DNA of 64,000 bases from Toxotes chatareus (Eukaryota > Chordata > Actinopteri > Toxotidae). Under the pieces are notes generated by a model. The model ran no database searches, was not told the DNA's origin, and saw only the letters and a program-made list of their open reading frames with translations. How positions within the stretch are numbered: the stretch's first letter is position 1; every line of letters begins with the position of its first letter. Location: positions 910,001 to 974,000 of the forward strand of contig CM028895.1 in the NCBI GenBank assembly GCA_016801885.1. Direction: 5' to 3'. Position numbers and translations under genes: made by a program. Of this stretch, positions 1-14,400 are shown piece after piece.

Positions 1-773
1 TGTGTTTAATGGTCCTTCAGTCTCACTGCCTGATACATGGAGGAAGGAGGGACGATTGCGTCCAATGTAGCCTGACCCTTCAGTTTTCAGTCTAATAAAA
101 CTAAACCTAAAGCTCAAAGATTTTCCAGGGAAAATGAGCTTGAATCTGTTGAGCCGCAGCCCACTTCGTTCCGGCTGATCATCACCAGCCTTTCCCGCCT
201 CACGCAGCCTCGTGTGCTTAAGTTTTGTCAGATCCACTGATGCTCGGGAACTATCAGATAATTAAGTGTAAAAAAAAAAAAAAAAGCTTTACTGTGGGCT
301 GGAGGTCAGAGGTGACAAAGAGTCAGGGCCGGACTGACCGAGCACCTTCGCCTGTGACCTGACGGATCGTCGGCCCTCCGGATTTTTCTTAATTGACACT
401 TGACTAACCCAATCACATTTAACCTCCTGCTCTGAGCTCAGCACCTTCATCAGAGCACCTGAACAAAGACTGGTCTCTGTTGTTTCCCGGCCGGTTTGGC
501 TGATTTATAAGACGCCTGTACCACACTAACCTGTGGTTTCACTGGAAATATGTCCCGACCCTGTTTTCACATTACAGACCACACAAGCTCTTCACTGGAC
601 CTGATTAATGACAATAACACACAGTGTAACTGCATCAACAGGCTAATGTCACCAAGCTACCTGCAGCAAATCTGTCACCAGGTGAGTAACACGAGCTGTC
701 AGACATCTGGATTCACCCTCAGGTACAGACACACAACCTGAAAATAACCACCACAGCAAAGGATCTGTCTCTG

Positions 774-782
<9 letters not shown>

Positions 783-828
<46 letters not shown>

Positions 829-829
829 C
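783..829. repeat. (CA)n microsatellite
   Basis: Near-pure CA repeat with a few CG interruptions at its 3' end. Confidence 0.95.
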
Positions 830-3800
830 GCCTCTCTGTCCCGACTCAGACTGGGGCCGTTGTGTGACACCCCTGCTCTTTTCCTCTCTCTGGAGCGGAG
901 GCTTCCACACAGTCGCACAGTCTCTTCTTCCTTTGTGCTCATTCAAATGTTTCCTGAGGACAGCTTGTCAAAAGGATTGGGAATGATTGCTAGAATGTGA
1001 CAGACATCCCCTGAAGAGACACAGAAAATAAAGACAGAAGTGCCAAACTGACTGAGTCACGTAACGATCTCAGAGGCAGAGAACAATCAGAGATACGTCC
1101 TGAAACCCTGAGCAGCTCCGTACCTGCTTGGCTGCTGTGACAGGTGAACAGGATCATACAGTTATGGTCTGTGACGTGTTTAAAAAGACAGTAAATTCAC
1201 TGTCAGCAGATTCAAATCCTGTGATGAGGTTAGAAACGTCAGGAGAAACTGTTTATACTGTGTAAAACTGTGTGGAGACGCTCACGTCCCCACACTGAGG
1301 AGACGTCCCCCGATCACTCTGCTGATTAATGCTCCATGTTCGTTCTCTCGCTGAGTTCAACCTGTGTCTTTGTGCTTCCACCATTTTCTGAATTCACATG
1401 TAAACATGTGTAAATGCAGTTTGCAGTTGTTTGTGCTGTGAGCATTTACACAGATACACATTTAATAATTAAAGAATCATTAAAAATAACGTAACTTAAA
1501 TAACTTCTGACCTGTTGTTGGTTTTAGTCGGAGTAAACACTGTCACTCTCTGCATTATTTCTCCCCGTTTTTCAGTCAACAGCTGCAGCACAAGCTGTTG
1601 TGGAGTCAGTCATAGCTGCATCTTTTATTAAAAGTGTGACCACAAATCAAAAGACAGCGTGGAGGGGATGAGCTCTGAAAGCAGAGAGAGGCGGTAAACA
1701 CATCAGAGGAGATGTTTCATTTGTCCAGGTGTCAGCCGCGATTCCAGGAAACGCAGAGCTGAAGGGACAGAGTGAAAGCTAAAGAAAGAGACGGCACTTT
1801 AACCGTGAGTCAGAGAGCACACAGACGGCACGACGCTCGCTTCTAAACAGCACAATAACCAGCATCAGTACAGTGTCACTGCAAACAGCAGAGATCTGGG
1901 TCGAAGAGACAGCCTGCTGCAACATGTGATGCCCGGGTCGTATGGACTCACAGAACAGAGGACAGATAACCATGAGGTCACATAATGTTCATGGTGTTTT
2001 ATAGGGCAGGTCAGACTGTGGTCCTCTGGGACAGGACGCTGGAGAAACAGAGAACAGCAGGTTAAATTCCACTCCAGCTGATAAGAGGTGGCTCTGACGT
2101 GTATGGAGGAAATTGCAGTTTGTTACAGCAGGGATTACCTGCAAACACAAATGAGTTTAGGTTTTCAGACGCACAGAGGACGATGACATCGCAGACAAAT
2201 CCAGAAAACAACATCGGCCGCTTCACAAGGACATGGAGAGAGGAATCATTTAAAGGCCAGTGAAATGAGCAGAGACTGCAGGGAAGCCAACATACAAAAG
2301 GAAATGAAATTCTGTGGAGACTCAAAACAAGATTTGGGGCAGTGACACGAAAGGGCAGCGCTGTCTGAGAGTTCCTGGAAAACACATTCAGATGAATCCA
2401 GATGTGACAGAAACTGCTCACAGAGACGATTAAAGATGGAAAAATCAACCAACGAAAAGTCAGTGACGGTTGGTTCTTACAACGTAAAAGCAAATATTCA
2501 GATGTGAGAAAATAACTTCAGAGTTTGTTATAAATTCTTTCTCATTATGGAGAAATGGCCCAAGGGGACATTTATCCCAAACAATTAGTCCTCGGCCTCT
2601 TTGCTGTCTCCACTTTTACAACTCGAACGTCTCACACACTGAGTCAAATTAAAAAGTGGAATCATCTCTTCTTCAGGTGGGACACTTTTCCCAGGTTGAC
2701 GATGGAGTAAATTTGACAGGCGGTGTCTCACATTCTCACATTCTGAAAATCAAATTTAATGGAGGGACTTTCTCCCTGATTGTGTCCCACAGTGTGAACC
2801 CTGTGTGGGATTTCCTCTGATGTAAGTGGCCCTAATGTGGAGGATCAATCCTTCTCAGAGAGGGTGCAGTCACGTAGCTCGTCTGTCCCTCAGTAATGGG
2901 CTCCCTCGCTCTTTCTTCCTGCTCCTCCTGTCCAGTCCTCAGACTTTCTGCTCCCATTCACTCTCTGTCTCTTCTCATATCTCTCCTTAACTTTCACGTC
3001 TGTCTCTGCTGCATCTTTCTTTCCTGTATCCTTGTCTCTCTTTCTTTCTTTTTGACTCTGTCTGAACAGATTCCAAATCTGCAAAGGACTGAGGATGACA
3101 CTAATAGAGGACCTGAAAGAAACAGAGAGAGTTTCCAGAGGCAGTGTCTGCATTTGATGATTATGCTGCTGGACATGTGCACCGTGGCTTATAAAAGAGG
3201 CTGGTTTCAGCACAACAACCTGCGTGGAACAAAACAAAGCTACAACAACAGGAACCCAGTGATGGAGAAAATACATCAGCAGTGGAAAAAGTGGGAAAGA
3301 GAAAACAGAAAGATAGAAAGACGGAAAGAAAGGGAGAAACTGGAACGTCTGGACTGTGACTCAGTGAAACCCCCTCTGCGATGGCAGAGTTGGGGGAAAT
3401 CAGCCTCCTTACACACTGATTGGTCGAGTGTGTGGACGTGCTGGAGTCGGCTGGGTTGAACTTCAGGCTCTCAGAGCTATGGCTGCTTCAGCTCGAATGT
3501 CTGTAAAGACACAGAGAGAGACCCAGGAGGCGGCGGGACGCGGCAGAGACAAGGCTGGACAGCCGGATTTTCACCTCCACGTCCTGATTGGCTGCGTTCA
3601 GACCAACTTCAGCTCGGCTTGAAAGAACTCAGCCGCTTCAATCATTTAAATGAGAACGTCCCTTCATGCAGAGCTGAACTTTGGCTGCAGAGCAATTGGT
3701 GATTGGTCACATGTCAAGATGCTGCATGGACACACACAGTAAACTGCCACTGGATGACTCATGACAAAAACTTTTTTTACACAGTGATTTTACGTTCCAG

Positions 3801-4734
3801 TTTCACGTTTGCACGGCCAAAAACACATCTACACCTTTAATAAGTTGGAGCATCCTCCCTGCTCACACTCAGAGGGAAACACAGCCCTTCCTTTCATTTT
3901 CAAGGTTCCCCTCCATTTAATACGACACACGAAACATCACATGCTGCTTGTACTGACCACAGTCCGTGACTTTCTGCTTCGTATATAAAATATGGAGTCG
4001 TGTTTCATAAAAGAGGACAAATGATTTTTCTTTCAGGGGGCGGTCCAACCCTAGCCCCCATACCCACTGAGGGAAGAGAAATTCAGGTGTCAATCCAACT
4101 GCTCGTTCAGCTGATTTCTTCTCACTCTGGATGGAAGCATCTGTTCAATGCCCAAAATATGAGAAGTACCAAAGGGGAAATGAGCAGGGAGGACAGCTGT
4201 CCCCTTATCTACTGCAGCTAATTAGTGATCTCAGTGAGCCAGTCAGAGACAGTGGTAGAAAAACTGTCCACTAATAGCTTTGTTCTTAGAAATCCCACAT
4301 GTTATCACTGTGTGCCATTTGTTTCTGCCCATATAATGATGTTTATAATGATACAGTTACGGTGATAATGTGGGACTGAGTGGAGGCAGCAGCTTTCCGG
4401 TGCCAGCATTTAAACCAGTTTAACCAGAATCTGATTATTCGGGCGACATGGCGTGCCTTGTGGCTGTCACGTGACAGTCAGAGGTGTGGACTCCCGTCAC
4501 ATGACTGAGAGTCACGAATTGGAGGACTCTGGACTCAACCTAAGAAAATCCAAACAGACTTGTGACTTGACTCTGACTTACTTTTGCTGCTTTTTGATCA
4601 CGTTAACAGTCACTGATGTCCTCCAGTGTGGCTTACAAAGACAGAACTCCCTGGACTGGTACAGAACAAGTCATAAACACGGACGCAACATATTAGCACT
4701 GTTATTCAGAATCCTCCATTAGTACCAGGAAGCC

Positions 4735-5100
4735 AATTAATCCAACTTCTCTCATGAAATCATAATGAGCCTGTTGTCTGTTCCTGCTTTTTAAACCAAA
4801 TTATGGACAGAAACACATGGGAGAAATGTATTTCAAAGTAAAATGACTGAAACTGTAATATAATTGGAGCAGTGTAATTTGATGCAAATTGAAAGTGATA
4901 TTCAGTGCAACAGTCCAGGATCAAATAATGTGAATCTTCTTAGTGGAAAATTAATTGCATTTTTGGCGACGCAACACTGGGCTCTAATTGGACATGTCTC
5001 TGCAGCTAAATTCATTTGCCTGAAAATTGATTTGACTGAAAACAGCTCGTGTTACTGAATGATACGACGGTAAATGATGCGTTCAATTGATTGCAGAAAA
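4735..5100. promoter_or_regulatory. Candidate conserved non-coding element
   Basis: AT-rich and non-repetitive, with a perfect POU octamer ATGCAAAT (4882-4889), several TAATTG/TTAATT homeodomain cores and few CpGs. This texture is typical of vertebrate developmental enhancers. Conservation cannot be shown from one sequence. Confidence 0.25.
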
Positions 5101-6703
5101 AAGGGGACAGAAAAAAGACTCTTGGGAGGAGGTGGATCATGAAGGAAGAAAATTACATCTAATTATCCACTGTTGAAATAATACACTGCTCCTGATGGAG
5201 ATGTGAATGAATGAAAAGGCTTATTTAATTGATGTGGGGGTACAGTACATTAATCAGCAGAACAATCCATCCCTCTGTCCGTTAATCATCCAGCACATGA
5301 CTCACAAAACCACCACGATACCACATATCTCCACCTACGCGTTTCACCGATCCACCACCAATCCAGGCAGCAGGTCAGAAACTAACAGAGGCTGGGGATG
5401 AAAACTGGCCTTTAAAGTTCACCAAAAACACCTGACACGAACAATGAGAGGAGAAAAAAATACGCCCCTCATAATTAGCTGTGTCACCTCATTCACATTT
5501 AATTTAGGGAAATATAAGGTGATTAACAGGAGCTGCACAGCACGAAGCTTTTACAGAGCGGCTGAGAAAAATGAAAGTATTGTTTGATCAGGAACAAAGG
5601 GAGAGTGAAAAAGCAGAAAACAGTTCAGTCTAACTCCATGTGTTCAAACGGACAAATGGAAAGCTCTCAGTCCTCCACATTTATTATTTTGAGGGGGACA
5701 TTTTTGCCTTTGTATGAAAGGGACAGAAAATGAGAGGGAAGAGATCAGAGATTACGTGTGACAAAGTTCCCCAGCCAAACTCCAGCCAACTAAAACATTA
5801 AGAAATCTATGAAGCAGGACTCCAAAACAACGGAGACAGAATCTGTTTGTCTGTCTCTGCGACCGTCCTCCTGACGGTTTCCTCCACAGCCGTCAGCCTG
5901 ACTTCACTCTGCCTCTCTCTGCAGTGAAGTGGCAGGGGGCAAAGATCAGTTTGTAAAAGGGCAGAAACTGCTTACAGTCCAGCACACACACTCCCAGTTA
6001 ATGCACATCTTTTGCCTCAGAGTGTGTGAGGTTACACAGATGAAGACTGGAGGTGACAAGCTGCAGAGTAAGAGAAGTGATGCTGTTCAGTCGCTCCAAC
6101 GTTGGCTTTCATTCTTCCCTCCTTTATTTATCCCCTGAGGCAGAGAGCGGAGGAATGAAGGCCCAGACTTCTCTAATCACCTTCTAGCTCATGAGCTAAC
6201 TGCTAACATGCTAGCATTGGGGAATATGCTAGCTTTATGTCATTCAGTGAAGAGCTACTGATTGGGGGGGTTCTAGCTGCTTAGCAATCTTATTAGCTTG
6301 GTTAGCTTCCTCTGCTTTGGTCTCTCTGTAAAAACAGTCTGTCAATGATCCACAGTCTAGAAAAAGTTTCACAAGCAGCTTCCTCTGTTTTGGAGTCCTC
6401 GTTTCTCTTTTCCCTCAGAGGTCAGTACTTCTCAGCGACTTCCTGTTGCTTAACTGCACAAATTCAAATGTCAAATTTGGCCAAAGTTAAACTTGACACA
6501 AAAACTTTTCCTCAGCCCACGAGCAAAAGGACTGATCGAGGAGATTTGATTAAAATGAAATGATTTCAGCACAAAAAGTGCTGCTGTGTCCAAAGCATTT
6601 AAAAGACAAAACACTGAGCTGCAGCTCCTGAAGGAAAGAAATGGACTGTCAGCGAGTACAAGACCTTATCATCCGTCTCACCTGAGCCCCATCAGTCACC
6701 TGA

Positions 6704-6706
<3 letters not shown>

Positions 6707-6741
<35 letters not shown>
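6707..6741. repeat. (GT)n microsatellite
   Basis: Pure GT repeat of about 17 units. Confidence 0.95.
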
Positions 6742-6742
<1 letters not shown>

Positions 6743-7662
6743 CAGGCATGATGTAAAACATCTAATTCATCTCAATATTCACAGTGTGACAACTGTAAGT
6801 GCCCCTGAGCACAAATATAAAACCACACACTCGTCTACCTGCCAGCGTCACACACTCTTCCTCTCACGCTCTCTTTCATTGACTTGACAGGATTTAGAAT
6901 CTGTGTTGTCAAAGGAATATGAGTTCAGGTGCACGGTGACACCTCTCAGGCAGGGACCAGGTGTGTCGTTCAAAACGCTCTATAAAAATATCAGGTTATT
7001 TAATATTAGCACACAGGTGATTACCTTACAATCCCTATTTTATCTGGTCACACATCTTTCAGCATGGTGGTGTGTCCCCTGCAGTTGAAGGAGACCAGCT
7101 GAAAGAGATCAGAGGCACCAGCAGGCCTTACTCAGACCTGCATATAGGTTGAACAACATAATGCAGAACTATACACATCTGTCCATCAGTAGCTGCTGAG
7201 AAACTTCAGTCTGAAGGAACGGCTGAAAGAGGAATCCTGGTTCCCTCACAACACGTTTTTACTCCTGAGGTTTATTTCCGGTTCTGCCTTCTCCGTCACC
7301 ACAGCCCGGAACACAGCTCCGGCTTCTGGTGCAAACCAACAAACATAAACACACAGTTATTTACACACAGCTGTGTAGTCAGCAGTCAACAAAGATCCTC
7401 TTCTGCTGCAGCATATGGGAGTTAAAATGTGCACAGATGGTTCTCATGGACGTTTGTGCTTCAGATTTGTGGTTAGCCATAATTTAAGATTTGATTCTGC
7501 CCTCAGGAGTTTATTAGAATATTCACCCGTGTGTGTGTGTGTTCACATGTATGTGTCTGAGTGTTTGTCACTTCATTTAATCGCAGCAGACAGATGGTCA
7601 AGAATATAAAAAGCTTATCTGAGATGCTGCCACTTCATAAAGATGAACACAGAATTATTATG

Positions 7663-7663
<1 letters not shown>

Positions 7664-7693
<30 letters not shown>
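7664..7693. repeat. (TG)n microsatellite
   Basis: Pure TG repeat. A complementary-sense CA tract lies 210 bp downstream at 7905-7939, so the two could pair in a transcript or slip together. Confidence 0.95.
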
Positions 7694-7694
<1 letters not shown>

Positions 7695-7904
7695 TATAGA
7701 GTTACATATCACATGAGGGAGCATGTGGAGATTTTTGATGCCGTGCATCGTGGTGAAGTGTTGACGGAAAGTGTTGACAGACTTTTCCTCTCCTCTCCTC
7801 CGTCTTCATTCATCATTTCACCCATCAGTCTTTGGCCGTCAGGACACAATCAGATTCACACATGCACACATACAGACAGCCGACAAACACACGCAACATA
7901 CACA

Positions 7905-7939
7905 ACACACGCACGCACACACACACACACACACACACA
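7905..7939. repeat. (CA)n microsatellite
   Basis: CA repeat with interruptions CGCA at its 5' side. Confidence 0.93.
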
Positions 7940-9604
7940 GCTTTGCCATTACAGCTGCACCTTGGGAACATGTTGTTTGTCTCACAGGCCGTTTTATTGG
8001 CACAATCATTGACTGTCACAGCAGGGCAGTAGTGACCCACAATGCACTGGGGCAGGTTGTGTTCAGAAATAAAACTCTCACCTACTTGGTGACGCCAGAG
8101 AGAAGCAATGTCACACGGCATCATATGACTATTTAACACGATACACACACACGAAGTAGACGCGACTTCACGGATGAATTTAAATTTCTTTTTTTGCTTG
8201 TTGCAGCAGGAAGTGTTTAAGTTTGAAGGCGACCAACAAACTTTTTGTTTTTATTGACTCACAGCTGGACACTAACAGACGCATTTTAAAAATTCAGTCA
8301 AATTCCAGCTGTACTGAACTGCTGACAGACTCTGCTGATGAGTCCACGTCCTCCTGCACTGTCAAGGTTTGGACGGTTTTTGTTACAGTGAGCGAGAAAT
8401 GAACTTCATAATCAAAGATTCTGACAGGAGCCCAGGAGGAAGCTCTTCGTCTTCTCTTGCACACTTCAGTCTCTTCCTCATCCTCCTTCAGCTCCGTCTC
8501 CGTGCTGCTGACGCTCCTGACTCCGCTTCGTGCTCCGAGCGACTCGCCTGTTGAAACCCAGTCACTGGGTAAAGTCATTAGATGGGATGGATGTGTTTGG
8601 AGGTGGATGAGAGGCCGTCTGCTCTGGTGACTTAAGGGCCCTCGAGCCAAAACACCAGCACGGCTCATCTCCCCGTCTTCATCTCAGCGAGGTTCAGAGG
8701 CAAACGCAGCATAAAGACACTGAGAGCCCTGTGACAGCGACTCCTGCAGGAGAAGCTGCTCGTTACAGCACACGAGAACAAAACGAATGAAGCTAATGAG
8801 CCATCCAGAGACTGACCACTGCCACAAACACCTGGCTAAGAACCCAGAAAGAATATTGATTATTGACAGATTCTTTCTTTAATCTGTCTCCTGGAAGTCT
8901 CTTCATCAGAATAATAATAATAATAATCATTATGATATTTAATATTGATATACTTATAACTTTTTTTTTAAACTCACAAAAAATGGTTTGCAAACATAAA
9001 GTTAGTAACGTTTGTTAAATCTTCCTCCTTGATGTCTGTTCAGCCAAAACATGCACATCTAATCAAATCCACCCAGTGTTTCCAGGACGAACAACATTCT
9101 GTTGTCTGAGTAATTTATTTCCCATCATGACTCGTTACACAACTTGATTCTTGGATTTGTTTCCTGACAGTGGTTTTCTTCACGGCAGTTTCTGTATTTA
9201 CAACAAACACAAAAACATATAATCAACAGGAAAAAAATGAATTCAAATAAAAAAATAAAATGACAGGGAAGCAGCAAAATGGGTCATTACATACAAAGAA
9301 AAACAACAAAATAAGTAAATATATCAGAAAGAAGTGCAGGCACAGCAGGATAATACAGAGCAGTGTGATCCGGAATAACCTTTGGGAAGTTTATGAAAAC
9401 AGGATCAGAGCAGCTGGACCACGTCCACAGGTGCTGTGCAGCTGTTGTCTGACATCTGCTGGGGTCGCGATCATTTCTTAACCAGGTAGTTTTATCCAAA
9501 CCACATCTTAACCACAGGGTCCGGGTTTATGAAACCAGGACACATCAATCCACTCATTTCAGACACTTATCAAGATGGTGAATGTCACAGCTGCAGGCTC
9601 AGAA

Positions 9605-9795
9605 GCTGATCCAGGTGTTTTTCTCTCCAGTCACGTCCTCCAGCTCCTCCTGGGGAATCTCGAGGCGTTCCCAGGCCTGATGCGATATACAATTTCTTCA
9701 GAGTGTTATCGGTCTGCCCTGGAGTCTTCTCCACGCCGGACATGTCCGGAATATAACATCAGGGAGGAATCTCGATCACTTCAAGTGGCTCCTTA
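9605..9795. mobile_element. Degenerate interspersed repeat (LINE-like, fish)
   Basis: The phrases TCCAGCTCCTCCTGGGGAAT, CGAGGCGTTCCCAGGCCTGA, GGACATGTCCGGAATA and CAAGTGGCTCC match, with substitutions, a very common fish repeat sequence recalled from memory. It has no intact coding frame. Class assignment is tentative. Confidence 0.5.
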
Positions 9796-11384
9796 AATAC
9801 AAACAGGCAGCGTTTCTGGTCTGAGCCCAGATGTCCCGTTAAGGAAATTCAGTATATAAAGACGAAGCAGATGGAATATTTAACGGAAATGAAGCCAGCT
9901 GGATGAACCTGACATCCAGCTGAGCACGTAGATGAGACCACAGTCCTGCTAATGAAAGGCCACGACACGAGAAAAGAACGTTGACATCACGAAGTCGATC
10001 GAGGTCAGTTAAACATTAAAAAAAAAAAAGAAACTCTGCTTTCGTTTCAGTGTTGGGGGAAAGGTTACCTGACACTCACTCTGATCCACACAACAACATC
10101 CAATCTGTACGGACTGAAAATGTTTGGACCAGAGTTTTATTGTTATCCAGCGTTTATTTACTCACAGCTGATCCAGTTTTTTGGAAACAATCAATATCTC
10201 ATTTTCAAGAAGCACGCTTTGATTATCCCTGCACCAAACTGCTGTTGTAAAAACTGCTTTTGTCAGAACAATCACAGATGTAAGTTTCTATTAATCAGAT
10301 TTCTGGTGTTTTTCTTCACCATTTTATTCATATACAAAAGGCTTAAATTAAAACGCGAGTGAGACCCAAAGGTCCAGAGCAGCTCGTCTGAACATGAGGT
10401 GAACGTTAACAGGACAAGAATGAAAACAAAGAAAGAGACACAACAAAGACAAACAACCTTTTTGTCTTTTCTGAGTCTGGACAGAAACGAGCCAGAGCCT
10501 CAGATAAGATGTGCGTCTGGTCCAAAAGGCAATTAAGGTTTTCTTTTACAGGTTTGAGTGACGTTATTAAACACAGAGGTATTTCTAATGAATCATTGGT
10601 TCTGTTCATTCAGGAGCAGCACGCTGCAGTCACAGGCTTCACTGAATACAACAGTTACTAGGTTTTAATTTCCTATCCTCTGAACCACAGGTGGAAGTTT
10701 TAGGAACCAGCCCAGTGACACCAGTAAAACCAGTTAGCCCACATCTGTGGTGAGCGAGCCCATGATGGCAGCTGTGTTAAGGCCCAGACACATCAGCATC
10801 TAAAAATTGGCAACAAGATGAATTCATTTCCAGTGACCTGTCATGATAAACACTCAGAGAGATTTACTTTTTAAAATTCAAGCCACACGTTAAAATCCAG
10901 CAGCTCTGACGGCGCAGAGAAAACAGAGCGCGCAGAAAGCAGGAAGCTGTCAAAGTCCATGGGCTGTGTCGGTTTTATTAACCTCCTGTCACAGCATCAA
11001 CTGCTCCACAAAGCAGACGTGAGTTTACAGTCATGAGCAGGAGGAGACTGAACAGAATCATTCAGTCATAGTTACCTCACTCTATCACTCACACATAAGT
11101 GAATCAAAGCTACTATAACAACACAGTGCCAGTCACCACAGAACCAAACTGTATCTACAACAAGCAGTCGCTCCTGTTCCACATTCTGCATGAACACACT
11201 GACTTAACAAACAGCTTTCACTCCCAGAGGAATATTTAACCTTTCCAGTGGAACTATCAGATTTTAGAGGATTCTACAGAAAAGTGCACAAGTACTTCAC
11301 AATAAAACACTTTGATTTTCCTTTAAACTGCCACAGCTTTCTTCATGTAGGAGACCAAATCAAATCCATCTTTAACCCGCAGCG

Positions 11385-11485
11385 ACCTGCCTGCAAGACA
11401 AGGTGCAGGGTGGAACAGACCCGCGGCTCAGAACCTGCCTGCAAGACAAGGTGCAGGGTGGAACAGACCCGCGGCTCAGAACCTG
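11385..11485. repeat. 48-bp tandem duplication (2.1 copies)
   Basis: The unit beginning ACCTGCCTGCAAGACAAGG and ending GGCTCAGA occurs at 11385-11432 and again identically at 11433-11480, followed by ACCTG. The period of 48 is a multiple of 3, so an open frame passes through, but nothing indicates coding. Confidence 0.95.
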
Positions 11486-14400
11486 GCGGGAATCTGCAGC
11501 TCGTAAAGTTCGACCAAATGATCGATTAACATCCAACTGCCCGCGTGAAGCAAAGCGCTAACGAACCGACACCGGCACATTTTACCAAGTACTGACCTGC
11601 AGAATACAGAAGACAGGTGAGCCGCAAGAAAGACACGGAGTTACCTGCGCGTCGTCCAGGTTGCTTCCGGGCTGTGGGCGGAAGTTCCCCCCATAGACGA
11701 ACCTGGGCGCAGCAGTTCACCTGCCAAAGGTTCCACCTGTCTGCTGCTCACAGACAATGTCTCTCTGCACAACACGTGACAATTAAAACAGTGTCCAACA
11801 CCATGTTATTGAAGATTAATATTAGACCTTGAAAAAATATGTGTCTGTCTTTTTAGTTGATTAAATTACATAACACAAAAGCAGTTGCACAGTTTTGTGG
11901 TGTTCCACACTTTAATACAAACAAGAACACAAAAGATGAGAGGCTGCCGGCTGAATTAGTTTAAAGGAGAACTGTGGCTCTGCTGAGGCTGAGGATCAGT
12001 TATTCACAGAGGCAGCTGCTGTGACGTGACCACATCTCTGTGACGGGCAGAAGTCAAACACAAGACGTTTGATCATAAACATTCACGCGCTCCAGCTCGG
12101 CCATGGAAGCAGTTTAATGAAATGACTTAGGAAAAGTCGACGGACCTTTCTGTATCAGCTCCCTCAGGTCTTTTCAAGAAAACTGTAGAAAACTTTGGGA
12201 CTGATAAAATAAACATGGAATTTTTTTAATTCCTCTGTAGCTGTTCATTATGTAACAAGCAGAATAAAATAATGACGAAGGAATGACGTACACGAAACGT
12301 TTGTGTGAGTGAGTTTGAGAGAAGTCAGGGAACAGGTGGACGTGAGGGTCGGCTTCGTGTTTCCAGTGACTGAACAGTTTGACCTCTCGGTCGTTTTCCT
12401 CCGCTGATGTTAAAACTGGTGCTCGGTGCGTTTGCTGACGTCGGTGGGATTAGCAGGAGCAGCCCGAGCGTAAATATGAATCGACTCTGACATCTTGTAA
12501 GGTCGTTGCTGCTGTCTGGAGACGGGAGAAGTGGTACATGCAAAAGGTCTCAGCGCAGGGCCGGGCTCCCCGGGGCACCGTGGTGAAAAAAGCTACAGAC
12601 AGACATGCATACATACATGACTGCACTCCCACAGGTCGGCCATACATTTAAAGAGGATGGACTGAAATGGCAGCTCCACACAGGCAGCTTTTAATTTGAA
12701 TTCACAGCATCGGCTCCATTTATGTTTCCTCAGCTTGACTGAGCAAATATTTGACTTTTCTTCACTGATGCACTTTATATTCGTTTACTTAACAAGATTC
12801 ACACCTGGGAGCTGCTCAGAGCAACTGCTGCAATCTGTCTGACACAAAGTCCATTTAAAATGAAGCGTCTGTGTCACTGGAAGGGCGACACCAGGAATCA
12901 GCGAGCGGAGCACAGCAAACACACGCCAGACTTCAGCAGCTGTGAGGAAGAGACGAAAAGAAAGACGAAACATGAACAGTCATTTTCAATAAATGTCAAA
13001 TTGATGAAACTCACAAATGTTTTTTCACCAAAACAAATGTTGCTTGTAAACTGTCAGGAGGAAAAAACAAATGTAGGTTCACAGTGAGAGCACACGGCTC
13101 CTGCTGCACTGAGTCTGAGACGGTTAGTAAACAGTAAAACAGGAGTGAGACTGGCACTCATACACTGAGTCTGTGAAAGCTTTTCCTCTCTTTCATTGAT
13201 TTCTGCCTCCGTCCCTGCTCCTCTGCTTTGGCCTCACTCTCATTTCAACATCTAACCTCCCTGAGTTACCAGGCTCAGAATCAGATCTTTATTTTATCAT
13301 CTCTCATTTTAAGGTAATTGCATTCAGATCATTTTGTTTAAAACCTTAACACGCTGCAGATTAAATATGAAAATGACAGGACTTTGGTTTGGTTCCCGTC
13401 AGAAACGACACTGAAAAGAACTACTGAGCTTTTACAAACATTTCCTTTTCATTTTCTTTTCCTTTTATCAGTGAACAAAAGTGAAATATAATTATGTAAA
13501 AAGTGTGTAGTTCAAACAGACACTCCTCAGTCTTTATTTGTTCAGAGCTAGCATCCAGTGTGCGTCCATAGTGTTTCTGTCCAGAGTCCCTGATGTGGAT
13601 GAAGATGACTGAGGTCAGGCGGGCGGATAAGGAGAGATGGTGTTTGGTGATCGTTTGGACCAACAGCTGCTGAAATGACTCTGTGTGTTGCAGACACCTC
13701 CGCCCAATAAAACCTCGACTCAGGCGTAATAATGTTGATCCACTTTAGTTTGATCAGAAACAGTTTTCACACTGTGAAGAACAGAAGGGACTCAGGTGAA
13801 CCTCAGCACTGTGCCGGCGAATCTCTCATTCTGCAAACCTGCTTCTGAACTGAGTCACACACTTTTTCACATTCACCTGCAGCTCTTTGTTTGGCCTGTA
13901 AACAGGAACCGTGCCTCTTCCTTTCATTTAAAGAGAAAGGAATCAGGATTATAAAGTCAGAGTGCACAGGGACGGTTTGTGACAGCGTCCAGGGAAGCGT
14001 TTGCACATTGCCATCAAACTGTCCCTGCACGAGCAATTAAAAAAACCTCTTGCTGGGACAGAGACAGTGTCCTCACAGGGGCCACTGTCTCAGAGAGGAC
14101 ACTATCTGTGTGAGTATATGTGTTAAAATCTGTGCATCACAGGGTGTTTACGTGAGTGGGAGAGTCTACGAGAAGTGTGAAAACCGGTGACATGCCACAG
14201 AGCTCACGCTGGCTCTGGGTCAGTAATGAAGTCTGATAAACGTCTGTACTACACTGGAAGTGTCTGCACACCCGCAGATCTCAGCACATTCACTGAAGCA
14301 CAGGGCTGAGTTAAAGGTTTCCAGTCCCAGCCACGGCTTAATATGGGAACACATTGCTGGATGGAACATCTGTGAGTGTTCGACCAAACCTGAAACACCA

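Larger units (their letters stand above)
1..9604. other. Gene-free intergenic region
   Basis: No frame here has domain-like sequence or exon structure. Contents seen: microsatellites at 783, 6707, 7664 and 7905, an A-run at 270-285, a GCTAGC-rich patch at about 6186-6330, an (AAT)n run at about 8911-8928, and the enhancer-like block at 4735-5100. Confidence 0.6.

Noticed and set aside
783..829. Regularly spaced repeats resembling a CRISPR array
   Set aside because: All such signals in the window are dinucleotide microsatellites; there is no repeat-spacer structure and the genome is eukaryotic.
2896..3459. 187-codon + strand open frame
   Set aside because: Its first third is Ser/Leu/Cys low complexity and the rest is Lys/Arg/Glu-rich from purine tracts. 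It shows no family resemblance and no exon context.
8294..8668. 124-codon minus-strand frame in GC-richer sequence
   Set aside because: It looked exon-like by composition, but no domain, no partner exons and no recognisable family were found.
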